Source: Rossellomorea aquimaris
GTDB lineage: Bacteria > Bacillota > Bacilli > Bacillales > Bacillaceae_B
Assembly (NCBI RefSeq): GCF_008180865.1
Contig: NZ_VTEX01000002.1
Location: 620,001 to 684,000 of the forward strand
DNA length: 64,000 nucleotides
Direction: 5' to 3'
In this document: piece after piece, positions 54,896-62,090 of the stretch
How positions within the stretch are numbered: position 1 is the first letter of the stretch
How the letters are laid out: the number at the start of each line of letters is the position of its first letter
Position numbers and translations under genes: made by a program
The notes under the pieces: model-generated
Told to the model about the DNA's origin: nothing
Databases searched by the model: none
The model's input: only the letters and a program-made list of their open reading frames with translations

Positions 54896-55245
54896 TTAGC
54901 AGCCTTATCCTCGGATAAGGCTTACACCTCCATCATGATAAATTTCATCCACTAAGTGAATGGTTGGATTGATGAAAGCATGAAGTTGAACTACTTATCT
55001 CTAGAAGGGATTGCATAGAACCCATATTGAGAAGTAGAACGTTCAGCTTCCAGCAACCCGGATCGAACCATTGAACCAAATGTTACACAGCATCGCTTAG
55101 CTGACACGTGTCTTAGCTTCTCTGTCCCATTATTATCCCTCCAGCCGTTTTTATAAAATAATATATTAAGATTTTACTTAATTATAAGAATTTAATCAAA
55201 TATATTACGATAAACACCCTTATTTCAGATTTCAACTTTGTCTCG
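54896..55245 (-). ncRNA. Candidate structured mRNA leader of the CNNM transporter gene
   Basis: About 250-300 bases between an AT-rich promoter-like region (55140-55240) and the TTG start hold several complementary segments on the minus strand. ACACGTGT is flanked by direct repeats AGCTAAG. CTACTT..CTC pairs with GAG..AAGTAG across about 25 bases, with GGGTT and AATCCC inside. A perfect 10-base stem lies just before the start. A GGAGGG and ATG also open a tiny five-codon frame near 55132. The segment does not match T-box, yybP-ykoY or ydaO signatures by eye, and an M-box (ykoK) match is not apparent. A novel or divergent cis-regulatory RNA is possible; folding has not been computed. Confidence 0.4.
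54901..54931 (-). promoter_or_regulatory. Split ribosome binding site: hairpin between GGAGGTG and TTG start
   Basis: On the minus strand GGAGGTG (54925-54931) is followed by TA, a perfect stem AGCCTTATCC/GGATAAGGCT (54901-54922, 2-base centre), GCTAA and the TTG start. Linear spacing from GGAGG is about 31 bases, far too long. If the hairpin forms, the effective spacing falls to about 9 bases, the optimum. A weak AAGG inside the right arm would be hidden in the stem. There is no T run, so it is not a terminator. Confidence 0.55.
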
Positions 55246-56127
55246 CTAATACAAACTTGACCAATACTTCCCTATTTCCCGCCCCTGTGCGGAATATCGT
55301 TCATTCCCATCTAAGGAGAAATCCCTGCTGCAAGCCGAATTCGTCACCTGGAATTTATCATATACAATCTCTTTTCCATCGGAGCCGGTCACACCCCCGC
55401 CTCCACTATGGTAAATACAATCTTTATCAAGCAGGGTCCGCTTTCCTTCTTCATCCACATAGAAATACTGATTCTGATTGATGCTATAACCCCTGTCCTG
55501 CGTAGACGTTTGATAAATTCCATACCGTTCAATATCCGTCCTCATCAACGTGGGCAGACTCTCAATCTTTATAGGAATGACGGTAAACTCTCCATCTTTT
55601 TCAAGGGCAGGTCGTTCCGGCATGCCATAGAAGATGACAACCGTACCCTCGTATCCTTCAGGAATCAGGTAACGGTTTTTGATTCTTTCTCCTTGATTGT
55701 TACCGGATATCCAATTCACAGCTAACATCATAATCGCCACAACGCAGACCACGATAACTAATGTGAGGTAAAATCGCTTGTTCTCCCGGTGAGGAGCCGT
55801 TGTCTTTTTCCTTTTCAACCATTCATCTACGAAGAAGAAGATTACCGCACAAATGACAGCAAACCACGCAAACCCGTCTATCACAAAATACGTAATAGCT
55901 CCAAAGAACGCATGGATGAATGCCGCAACAAACAACCTTCCCTTAACGAGCTTTCTTGTTAACCAATCTGAAAGTAAGGAAACGGGAGCCCCATACGCGA
56001 GGTTACCTGCAAAGGAATATGTAAATACAATTGGAAAGAGCCAGATGCCCCCGTCCATTATGCTAAAAATCATCAAAAAAGTAGAAAGAATCAAACTTGT
56101 ATACAATGCCGGTTTTATTTTATTCAT
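55246..56127 (-). CDS. Membrane protein with soluble C-terminal (DUF6843-like) domain
   Basis: A 293-residue protein. Four predicted helices in the first 130 residues (about 6-24, 28-48, 68-88 and 115-135) precede a soluble domain (140-293) with IKNRYLIPEGYEGTVVIFYG, YQTSTQDRGYSINQNQYFYVDEEGKRTLL and IYHSGGGGVTGSDGKEIVYD. The domain resembles DUF6843 proteins of Bacillus; function unknown. The ATG at 56127 follows GAGGGGAG; the longer frame to 56166 has no support. It is monocistronic. Confidence 0.72.
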   Translation of the reverse strand: MNKIKPALYTSLILSTFLMIFSIMDGGIWLFPIVFTYSFAGNLAYGAPVSLLSDWLTRKLVKGRLFVAAFIHAFFGAITYFVIDGFAWFAVICAVIFFFVDEWLKRKKTTAPHRENKRFYLTLVIVVCVVAIMMLAVNWISGNNQGERIKNRYLIPEGYEGTVVIFYGMPERPALEKDGEFTVIPIKIESLPTLMRTDIERYGIYQTSTQDRGYSINQNQYFYVDEEGKRTLLDKDCIYHSGGGGVTGSDGKEIVYDKFQVTNSACSRDFSLDGNERYSAQGREIGKYWSSLY

Positions 56128-56240
56128 CCTGTCTCCCCTCAAAAGCAATCTTGTGAAATTATTCACAATAAAAGTATAACATAAAAACTAGTTCGTTTAG
56201 GATATTTATACAAACATGAGGAGACGGCCTTTTACACAAG

Positions 56241-56272
56241 AATCCCCTATGCATGAAACAGCATAGGGGATT
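56241..56272 (-). terminator. Terminator of KGG gene copy 1
   Basis: AATCCCCTATGC (56241-56252) and GCATAGGGGATT (56261-56272) are perfect 12-base complements with an 8-base loop, 12 bases beyond the stop at 56285. The T run is weak. Confidence 0.75.
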
Positions 56273-56284
56273 ATTCTCTAAATA

Positions 56285-56548
56285 CTAGTTGCTATTATTG
56301 TTGGAATTATTAGAGTTACCTGAATTACCTGACTGGCTTCCGCCCTTTGCTCCTATTTCCTGATAAAACTTCTTGTCGTGATTTTCTGAAGTTGCTTCTC
56401 CACCCTTTTCTCCGATCTCTTGGTAGAATTCTTTGTCATGGTTCTTAGCTGTTTGTTCGCCGCCTTTACGACCAGCCTCTTCGTAACTCATTTTACTGTT
56501 GTTGCTGTTGTTGCTGTTGCTGTTGTTGTTGTTGTTACTGTTTGCCAT
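56285..56548 (-). CDS. KGG-repeat stress protein (GsiB-like), copy 1
   Basis: An 87-residue, highly hydrophilic protein. A low-complexity Asn/Ser N-terminus is followed by MSYEEAGRKGGEQTAKNHDK, EFYQEIGEKGGEATSENHDK and KFYQEIGAKGG, three KGG units as in B. subtilis GsiB and plant LEA-type proteins, then an Asn/Ser/Gly tail. Such proteins are intrinsically disordered and protect under heat, salt, ethanol or drying. AGGAGG precedes the ATG at 56548. A sigma-B promoter lies upstream. A near-identical copy is found at 57914-58183. Confidence 0.93.
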   Translation of the reverse strand: MANSNNNNNSNSNNSNNSKMSYEEAGRKGGEQTAKNHDKEFYQEIGEKGGEATSENHDKKFYQEIGAKGGSQSGNSGNSNNSNNNSN

Positions 56549-56600
56549 AATTAAATCCTCCTTAAGTGTAGTGGGTGTTGTACGTTTGTACATTGGATAT

Positions 56601-56625
56601 TTACCTCATGAGATGAAAATCAAAC
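56601..56625 (-). promoter_or_regulatory. Sigma-B promoter of KGG gene copy 1
   Basis: On the minus strand GTTTGA (56620-56625) is 13 bases from AGGTAA (56601-56606), close to the sigma-B consensus GTTTAA-N13-GGGTAT/A. The same pair in copy 2 has a perfect GTTTAA. Downstream, the inverted repeat TGTACAAACGTACA lies in the leader. Confidence 0.75.
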
Positions 56626-56823
56626 AAATTGTGGAGGTTTTTAACATTTTTGTAATTTAATTTACACTTAAGTGAGGGCAGGGTGTTTCTTGAATCTCCT
56701 ATTTGATGTGCCTCATGTAGCCGACAATTGATACAAAAACATTTTCCAAACGAGTGGCTGAATGAAAACAACGAAAAAAATATTTCTTCAAAGTGTAAAA
56801 GATTCATCAAAGCTTCACACCTG

Positions 56824-57375
56824 TTATTCATCTTCCCTACCTTTTCCTCTAAAAACCAACTCCACTACCCATCTGATCAAGTACGAAAGAGCGATATAGA
56901 TGACAAAGGACAACCCAACCTTCCAATGATAGATCTTATAAATATGTAACCATTGAAATATAGGCTCTGCGATAAACGATGCTCCTGCCGAAAGAATAAT
57001 ATTCGCATACAGAAACGCTTTTCCTTTAGGAAAGTATTTATACAAGAGCATATACGTGACAGGGATCAACGCATAGTCAAAGACGTATGCTTTTGGAAGT
57101 ATGGGGATCAGTTGTCCTGGATAGCCCCATAAGCCAAGATCATATCCAATTCCGTCCAGGTTTGCGGCGACCAGAATCCAAGTCAATCCAAGAAAAAGAA
57201 GCTTCGGCCACTCCTCTCTTTTCGTTAATCGAAAAAAGATGGCCCAGGATAGGATAAAGAGGACTACTATAAACCACCAGCGTGGGGATAGAAAGCAATT
57301 GTCCAGCCAATATTGAATGTATTCTTGGTTAATGACTACATCTTTTTCTCTAATTTGATCATATCTCTCCAGCAT
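56824..57375 (-). CDS. CBO0543-family membrane protein
   Basis: A 183-residue protein with five predicted helices. The layout matches CBO0543-like proteins of Bacillus and Clostridium: WWFIVVLFILSWAIFF, then LVAANLDGIGYDLGLWGYPGQLIPILP, DYALIPVTYMLLYKYFPKGK, ASFIAEPIFQWLHIYKIYHWK and a last helix. The family function is unknown; spore or envelope links are suspected. GGAGACG precedes the ATG. A decayed relative lies at 46272-46635. It sits between the two KGG genes. Confidence 0.8.
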   Translation of the reverse strand: MLERYDQIREKDVVINQEYIQYWLDNCFLSPRWWFIVVLFILSWAIFFRLTKREEWPKLLFLGLTWILVAANLDGIGYDLGLWGYPGQLIPILPKAYVFDYALIPVTYMLLYKYFPKGKAFLYANIILSAGASFIAEPIFQWLHIYKIYHWKVGLSFVIYIALSYLIRWVVELVFRGKGREDE

Positions 57376-57411
57376 ACACGTCTCCTGTGCACAAGATTTT
57401 TATAAAAAAGA

Positions 57412-57431
57412 CCCTCTTCAAGTTAAGAGGG
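57412..57431 (-). terminator. Orphan terminator-like hairpin
   Basis: CCCTCTT (57412-57418) pairs with AAGAGGG (57425-57431), with a seven-T run following on the minus strand. No minus-strand gene ends here: the nearest upstream one is KGG copy 2, which has its own terminator. A small unrecognised transcript from 57440-57600 is possible. Confidence 0.6.
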
Positions 57432-57608
57432 CAATGAAAGCTTATGAAGGGTGTTCGCTTATAGTCTCTACCAATTAAAGGGCCTTCATTCATACATACT
57501 TCTAAATAAGAATCATGACTTTTCTCCCTTTCAAGCATCTTGCTATTATGTTAAAATTAGCCAAAATCAGACAATTTTCTTCCCTTTTTAAGAAAGGAGT
57601 TAAAGATA

Positions 57609-57827
57609 ATGTCAAGAAATCGTGAGCTGCTTACCATTTTGCAGACGCTTCAAACTTTTTCAGATTGTGATATTACCCAGTCATTTTCTGAAGGTGATTC
57701 TGACGTATTGCTGGTTTCTTACTCGAAGAAAAATAACTCATTCGTCATCACTCAAAATGACTCCGAGATCAGCTATCATGATATCGACTCCGCTTTAGCC
57801 TTATTAGAACATATATTGCACACTTAG
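57609..57827 (+). CDS. Hypothetical small protein (72 aa)
   Basis: A 72-residue soluble protein starting MSRNRELLTILQTLQTFSDC, with beta strands VLLVSYSKKNNSFVITQ and a C-terminal helix DIDSALALLEHIL. AAGGAG lies 8 bases before the ATG, a good start. Small single-domain layout with a conserved-looking hydrophobic pattern supports a real gene. No family was recognised. It is divergent from the CBO0543-like gene. Confidence 0.7.
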   Translation: MSRNRELLTILQTLQTFSDCDITQSFSEGDSDVLLVSYSKKNNSFVITQNDSEISYHDIDSALALLEHILHT

Positions 57828-57860
57828 CTATTAATAAATGAACCATAGATTCAATTCAAA

Positions 57861-57886
57861 AAGACCCGTCGTCGTCGACAGGTCTT
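57861..57886 (-). terminator. Terminator of KGG gene copy 2
   Basis: AAGACCCGTCG (57861-57871) and CGACAGGTCTT (57876-57886), one mismatch, with a 4-base loop and T residues following on the minus strand. Confidence 0.75.
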
Positions 57887-57913
57887 CTTGAATTTAAGGG
57901 AACCATCCGTTGG

Positions 57914-58183
57914 CTATTTATTGCTATTGGAATTGCTTGAACTGTTGGAGTTATTCGAGTTATTGGAGTTTCCGGACTGACTTCCGCCTTTCGCTCCAAT
58001 TTCCTGATAAAATTTCTTGTCGTGATTTTCTGAAGTTGCTTCTCCACCTTTTTCACCGATCTCTTGGTAGAATTCTTTGTCATGGTTCTTAGCCGTTTGT
58101 TCGCCGCCTTTACGACCAGCTTCTTCGTAACTCATTTTGTTGCCATTGTTTTTACTGTTGTTATTGCTGTTACTGTTTGCCAT
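57914..58183 (-). CDS. KGG-repeat stress protein (GsiB-like), copy 2
   Basis: An 89-residue paralogue of the gene at 56285-56548. The central segment from KMSYEEAGRKGGEQ to IGAKGGSQSG is identical in both; only the Asn/Ser-rich ends differ in length and order. AGGAGG lies before the ATG at 58183. The upstream region is also shared with copy 1, including the sigma-B promoter, the dyad in the leader and an AT-rich block further upstream, so promoter and gene were duplicated together. Confidence 0.93.
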   Translation of the reverse strand: MANSNSNNNSKNNGNKMSYEEAGRKGGEQTAKNHDKEFYQEIGEKGGEATSENHDKKFYQEIGAKGGSQSGNSNNSNNSNSSSNSNSNK

Positions 58184-58241
58184 AAATAAAATCCTCCTTA
58201 AGCTTAGTAAAAATGGTGTTGTACGTTTGTACATTGGTTAT

Positions 58242-58266
58242 TTACCTCATGAGATGAACGTTAAAC
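58242..58266 (-). promoter_or_regulatory. Sigma-B promoter of KGG gene copy 2
   Basis: On the minus strand a perfect GTTTAA (58261-58266) is 13 bases from AGGTAA (58242-58247), a strong sigma-B promoter. The block CATCTCATG between the boxes is identical to copy 1. The inverted repeat TGTACAAACGTACA lies about 15 bases downstream of the -10. Confidence 0.82.
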
Positions 58267-58420
58267 AGACTGTGGGGGTTTTTAACATTTTTGTAATTTA
58301 ATTTACACTTAAGTTAAGACAGGATGATTCATGAATCCTTACTACTAGAAGAACTTGCTTCCTAACAGAGGTGTATGATGAAGGAATTAAAGAGGATTAG
58401 TATAGAAGGAGTCTTGCTAC

Positions 58421-59614
58421 ATGGATTACATCAAACGGGGAACACCAGCCTTCAAACATGCAAACCTGGCCCTTTTTGCAGGCGGATTCAGCACCTTCGC
58501 CGTCCTGTGGGGAACGCAGCCCCTGCTTCCGGACATCGCCAAGGAGTTTGCGATATCACCAGCCACCTCAAGTCTCAGCCAATCGTCCACAACGATTGCC
58601 TTAGCTATCAGCCTATTAATTGCTGGGTCTCTATCAGATGTGTATGGAAGAAAGTCTGTCATGACCTTCTCGTTACTTGCCTCTTCCCTCCTTGCCATTT
58701 GCACAGGATTTGCAACAAGTTTCCATATGCTCATCATTGGCCGGATCCTGCTGGGGATTACACTCGCTGGGCTTCCTGCCGTCGCCATGGCATACTTGGG
58801 TGAGGAAATCGAAGCCAAGAGTCTCGGGATGGCCATGGGGTTATACATCAGCGGAAATTCCATCGGGGGAATGTCGGGTCGGATCATCAGCGGCGTCCTT
58901 ACCGACCATTTCAACTGGCATGTCGCGTTGATGGGAGTGGGGATCATCAGCTTGATTTCAACCGTCATCTTCCTTGTGCTTATCCCGCCATCTGCTCATT
59001 TCAAACCGCAGATATTTCAGTTTAGATCATTGGCCGGAACCCTGTTCAGCCAATTTAAAGTGCCAGGGCTTACCCTTCTCTTCACCATCGGATTTCTATT
59101 GATGGGAGGATTCGTATCCCTCTACAATTATATCGGATTCGAGCTGATCGCCCCGCCATACTCACTCAGTCAGACCGTCGTCGGATTCATCTTCATCGTC
59201 TATATCGTCGGCACCTTCAGCTCGACCTGGATGGGGATGCTCGCCGATCAGTATGGAAAAAAAAGAATCCTGCCTCTGACGCTAATCATCATGTTATCCG
59301 GGGTATCAGCCACCCTGCATCCGAATCTGTGGGTGAAAATCATCGGTATCGCCGTCTTTACCTACGGATTCTTCGCCGGCCACTCCATCGCCAGCAGCTG
59401 GGTGGGACGATTGGCCGTCCATGATAAAGCACAGGCTTCAGCCCTCTACTTATCCGCCTATTACGCAGGATCGAGTGTCGGAGGAACCGTCAGCGGAAGC
59501 TTCTATCATCAATTTAACTGGCCAGGTGTCGTGTGGATGATTGTCTCTCTCTCCGTAATCTCCATTGGGATTTCATTTTGGTTGGGGAGAAGGGACCTAG
59601 CACGATCAACATAA
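58421..59614 (+). CDS. MFS transporter (YnfM/YybF-like)
   Basis: A 397-residue, 12-helix major facilitator of the YnfM/AraJ-like group. Signatures are LWGTQPLLPDIAKEFAISPATSSL in helix 1, GSLSDVYGRKSVM in loop 2-3, RILLGITLAGLPAVAMAYLGEE in helix 4 and GNSIGGMSGRIISG in helix 5; the second half has DQYGKKRI and SSVGGTVSG. It probably exports small metabolites or drugs by proton antiport; substrate unknown. GGAGT lies before the ATG. It is monocistronic with a terminator at 59616-59639. Confidence 0.9.
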   Translation: MDYIKRGTPAFKHANLALFAGGFSTFAVLWGTQPLLPDIAKEFAISPATSSLSQSSTTIALAISLLIAGSLSDVYGRKSVMTFSLLASSLLAICTGFATSFHMLIIGRILLGITLAGLPAVAMAYLGEEIEAKSLGMAMGLYISGNSIGGMSGRIISGVLTDHFNWHVALMGVGIISLISTVIFLVLIPPSAHFKPQIFQFRSLAGTLFSQFKVPGLTLLFTIGFLLMGGFVSLYNYIGFELIAPPYSLSQTVVGFIFIVYIVGTFSSTWMGMLADQYGKKRILPLTLIIMLSGVSATLHPNLWVKIIGIAVFTYGFFAGHSIASSWVGRLAVHDKAQASALYLSAYYAGSSVGGTVSGSFYHQFNWPGVVWMIVSLSVISIGISFWLGRRDLARST

Positions 59615-59615
59615 A

Positions 59616-59639
59616 AGAGGACTTGCCACCAAGTCCTCT
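59616..59639. terminator. Bidirectional terminator between MFS and DinB genes
   Basis: AGAGGACTT and AAGTCCTCT pair around a 6-base loop between the convergent ends at 59614 and 59650. Confidence 0.8.
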
Positions 59640-59649
59640 CTCTTAGGCG

Positions 59650-60105
59650 TTACCCCTTCACTCCCGCTCGCGAATCCCAAGACCCCTGTAATTTTCGAAT
59701 ATAAAGAATTTGACCTGCATGGTATGTGGTATGGATGGTGAGGTGGGCAATGATTTCAGTCCAGTTAGTCAGATTCACCTCATCCGCCTCTTCAACCTCC
59801 TTCCAGTCAGCCATCAACTGATCAATCCTCTCGTACGTTTCACTCCAACTGAGACCTTCCTTATTCCTGAACGTGCTCTCACCTGTACTCTCTTCATTCT
59901 CAATACCTTTCAATCGATTTAAATGGCGTTGATTATAGTAGATGAGATGATGGACGATTTCAGAAATGGAATTGGTGGCTTCATTCGGCTTCCACGTTGC
60001 TTGTTCCTCGGTGAGATCCTTGATGGAATTGATCAATGATACAAACCAGGTATTTTGATCGTGGCAGGCATCCAGTTGAATGAGTAGGACTTGTTTGGCG
60101 TTCAT
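59650..60105 (-). CDS. DinB-family protein
   Basis: A 151-residue four-helix-bundle protein. The three conserved metal-binding His positions appear in IVHHLIYYNQRHL (about 51-52) and HTTYHAGQI (about 128-132), the mark of DinB/YfiT metal-dependent proteins. They often act as thiol-dependent transferases (bacillithiol S-transferase group), but the substrate here is unknown. It has no partner gene and is convergent with the MFS gene. Confidence 0.87.
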   Translation of the reverse strand: MNAKQVLLIQLDACHDQNTWFVSLINSIKDLTEEQATWKPNEATNSISEIVHHLIYYNQRHLNRLKGIENEESTGESTFRNKEGLSWSETYERIDQLMADWKEVEEADEVNLTNWTEIIAHLTIHTTYHAGQILYIRKLQGSWDSRAGVKG

Positions 60106-60205
60106 TTTTTCCCCTCCTGTATTTTCATATCACTAATACTTTCAAGTTGGAGAGTAGCGTTTCCTCTTTAAATGTGATTATCTATTCAAAAAGATCCTCT
60201 TTTTA

Positions 60206-60691
60206 TTAAAAAGGGATCTCCACAGTTTCAATAAACGTCATTCCAAAGTACTGATACTCGATCTTCACCTGACGGACTCTTTCGTCATGAAATACATTTA
60301 CTGCATAGATGGTATCTTCTTTTGTGGCAGTTCCATTATTTAACTTCTCCATTTGTTTTGATTGAGAAGATCCCCTTTCGATGACTACATCCTTTAGGTT
60401 CTTATATTCGACTTTTTCATTTCGATCATCATCACCAAGGACGTATCCTTTCAAAAGATTACTCACCTGCATCTTCACTTTCTCAGGAGCATCATCATGA
60501 TTGACTGTGACCCTCGCCACTTTCGCTTCACGGAAACCATGATTGGTTACTTCAACCAAGACAGATGTCCCATCCTCATTTTGACTAATCATGCCAATCT
60601 CCATTGGGGGATTCTCTCTTACCCATAAATAAGTCCCTCCCACTATGACGACCATCAAGAGCAGTGTAGCTGCTATCCACCATTTTTTCAT
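60206..60691 (-). CDS. Membrane-anchored hypothetical protein
   Basis: A 161-residue protein with one N-terminal membrane helix (KWWIAATLLLMVVIVGGTYLWV) and a beta-rich extracytoplasmic domain (EIGMISQNEDGTSVLVEVTNHGFREAKVARVTVN). The domain looks like an immunoglobulin/FxLYD-like fold by its strand pattern; this is inferred. GAGGGATGG precedes the ATG at 60691. It is followed on the same strand by nothing close and preceded by two small membrane genes, so an operon is possible. Confidence 0.7.
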   Translation of the reverse strand: MKKWWIAATLLLMVVIVGGTYLWVRENPPMEIGMISQNEDGTSVLVEVTNHGFREAKVARVTVNHDDAPEKVKMQVSNLLKGYVLGDDDRNEKVEYKNLKDVVIERGSSQSKQMEKLNNGTATKEDTIYAVNVFHDERVRQVKIEYQYFGMTFIETVEIPF

Positions 60692-60762
60692 CCGTCCATC
60701 CCTCACCAACATCAGCTTTATTCATCGATTGCGGTAGATCCGCCTCATATCGGGATTTTCTT

Positions 60763-61023
60763 TCAATCTTTTCCTACTTGAATATTTTTCCTGATAGATA
60801 CTACGATCAATGTAATGCCGGTGATCGCTGTTAAAACCGCCAACACAAGGGGGAATGCTCCCACGTCCCGTATTGCCGTCCCATATATTCCGTATCTACT
60901 GTCCCACCCGAGGCCATCCGTTTCACCCAACATGCGGGAATAGATGGCTGCCGTAATCAGCGCTGAACCATATAGAATGGCACTTACCAATAAGCAAGTC
61001 AATCCAATCAGTAAATGTTTCAT
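60763..61023 (-). CDS. Small two-helix membrane protein
   Basis: An 86-residue protein with two predicted helices (about 4-26 and 56-78) and a short outer loop (RMLGETDGLGWDSRYGIYG). AGGACG lies 7 bases before the ATG. It lies between the 62-residue gene at 61042 and the membrane-anchored gene at 60691, all minus strand. No family was recognised. Confidence 0.65.
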   Translation of the reverse strand: MKHLLIGLTCLLVSAILYGSALITAAIYSRMLGETDGLGWDSRYGIYGTAIRDVGAFPLVLAVLTAITGITLIVVSIRKNIQVGKD

Positions 61024-61041
61024 TTTTACACGTCCTATCTC

Positions 61042-61230
61042 TCATCTTCCGAAAAAATCAGGCAACGGTACACCAAGATCGAATAATGCGCTCGTCACAA
61101 GTAGGATCAGCACCGGGATTACACAGAGAATCAGGATCAGCGTCCAACTATTATTTGAAGGACCCTCACTCTTTTTCTTCCGGTAAAGTTCTTGAACCCG
61201 ATTTTGTTTTTCTTTTGTATGTTGGGTCAT
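61042..61230 (-). CDS. Small single-helix membrane protein
   Basis: A 62-residue protein with a charged N-terminal region (QHTKEKQNRVQELYRKKKSE) and one membrane helix (TLILILCVIPVLILLVTSALF). A perfect AGGAGG lies 5-6 bases before the ATG at 61230, 11 bases after the preceding gene's stop at 61242, so both are cotranscribed. No family was recognised. Confidence 0.7.
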   Translation of the reverse strand: MTQHTKEKQNRVQELYRKKKSEGPSNNSWTLILILCVIPVLILLVTSALFDLGVPLPDFFGR

Positions 61231-61241
61231 ATGTTCCTCCT

Positions 61242-61955
61242 TTATGGAGCACCATTCTTGATACTCCAATAGATCTCCGTCTCCTCATCACAGAAGAATC
61301 CCTCCAGGTCAGCAGACTCCACGATTCGATTCAATGTCTGACTATCGCCGCATATCATAGAAAAATGACTGTCCCAATGGGTGGTCACGAGGATTTTTTG
61401 ATCGTGGGTGAAGAGGTTTCGACGTTCCAGATGAAGAATGGTGCCATCATCTTGTATAACATCGTCCATATGCTCAAGCTTTCTTTCTGTGCAAAATTCA
61501 TCCCCGCACCATATCCAGTCATATCCCTCTTTTTTTATGGCACGAAGCAGATCATCCATGACGAGGTCTGGGAAGAGCCCCTCGGAAGGAAACACAATCT
61601 TTCTCTTTTCACACACTTCCATGATACGTTTTGCCAAGGATCGATTTTCATATTTTTTATTCAGTCCCAAGATGATACTTCTGAGGCCGATATCCACTTC
61701 TGCCAAGTTCGATAATCTGGATATCCCCATGAACTCCTGCCAGGTGATTTTCTCACAATGATCCACGATCTCCCTTTTACCGGGATACGTATCCGGATTA
61801 AACAATGCAAAGTCGATAGTCAGTGGCTTAATAAATGGATGGAAGAATATGAATATGTCTTCAAATACATTTTTATAGAACTTTTTTATCGCCAAATCTG
61901 CAGCTGAACACACTGAAAAACGATGCGGTTCGGGCAACACTCTGGATTCAGACAT
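61242..61955 (-). CDS. Hypothetical soluble protein (DUF2711-like?)
   Basis: A 237-residue soluble protein. It starts MSESRVLPEPHRFSVCSAAD and contains HPFIKPLTIDFALFNPDTYP, KREIVDHCEKITWQEFM, EKRKIVFPSEGLFPDLV and ILVTTHWDSHFSMICGD. The C-terminal part looks like an alpha/beta barrel-like or immunity-type domain. A link to DUF2711 is only a memory-based guess. AGGAGGGGG precedes the ATG. It is first in a run of four minus-strand genes down to 60206. Confidence 0.65.
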   Translation of the reverse strand: MSESRVLPEPHRFSVCSAADLAIKKFYKNVFEDIFIFFHPFIKPLTIDFALFNPDTYPGKREIVDHCEKITWQEFMGISRLSNLAEVDIGLRSIILGLNKKYENRSLAKRIMEVCEKRKIVFPSEGLFPDLVMDDLLRAIKKEGYDWIWCGDEFCTERKLEHMDDVIQDDGTILHLERRNLFTHDQKILVTTHWDSHFSMICGDSQTLNRIVESADLEGFFCDEETEIYWSIKNGAP

Positions 61956-62090
61956 AAGCCCCCTCCTTCACACTCTAAATTATTCGCCAGATCGCGGGGA
62001 TAATCCTGTTTTTTCCATAATCTCCATGTAACTCATTTGTAACTGTATTTTCTTACACTTGACTCATTAGATGAAAGGGGTTGATGTCTT

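Noticed and set aside
55020-55080. tRNA-like T-loop sequence GGTTCGATCC upstream of the CNNM gene
   Set aside because: Flanking bases do not form a T-stem or acceptor stem, so no tRNA is present.
58375-58803. Frame overlapping the MFS start (MMKELKRISIEGVLLHGLHQ)
   Set aside because: It runs out of frame through the clear MFS gene and shows no independent features.
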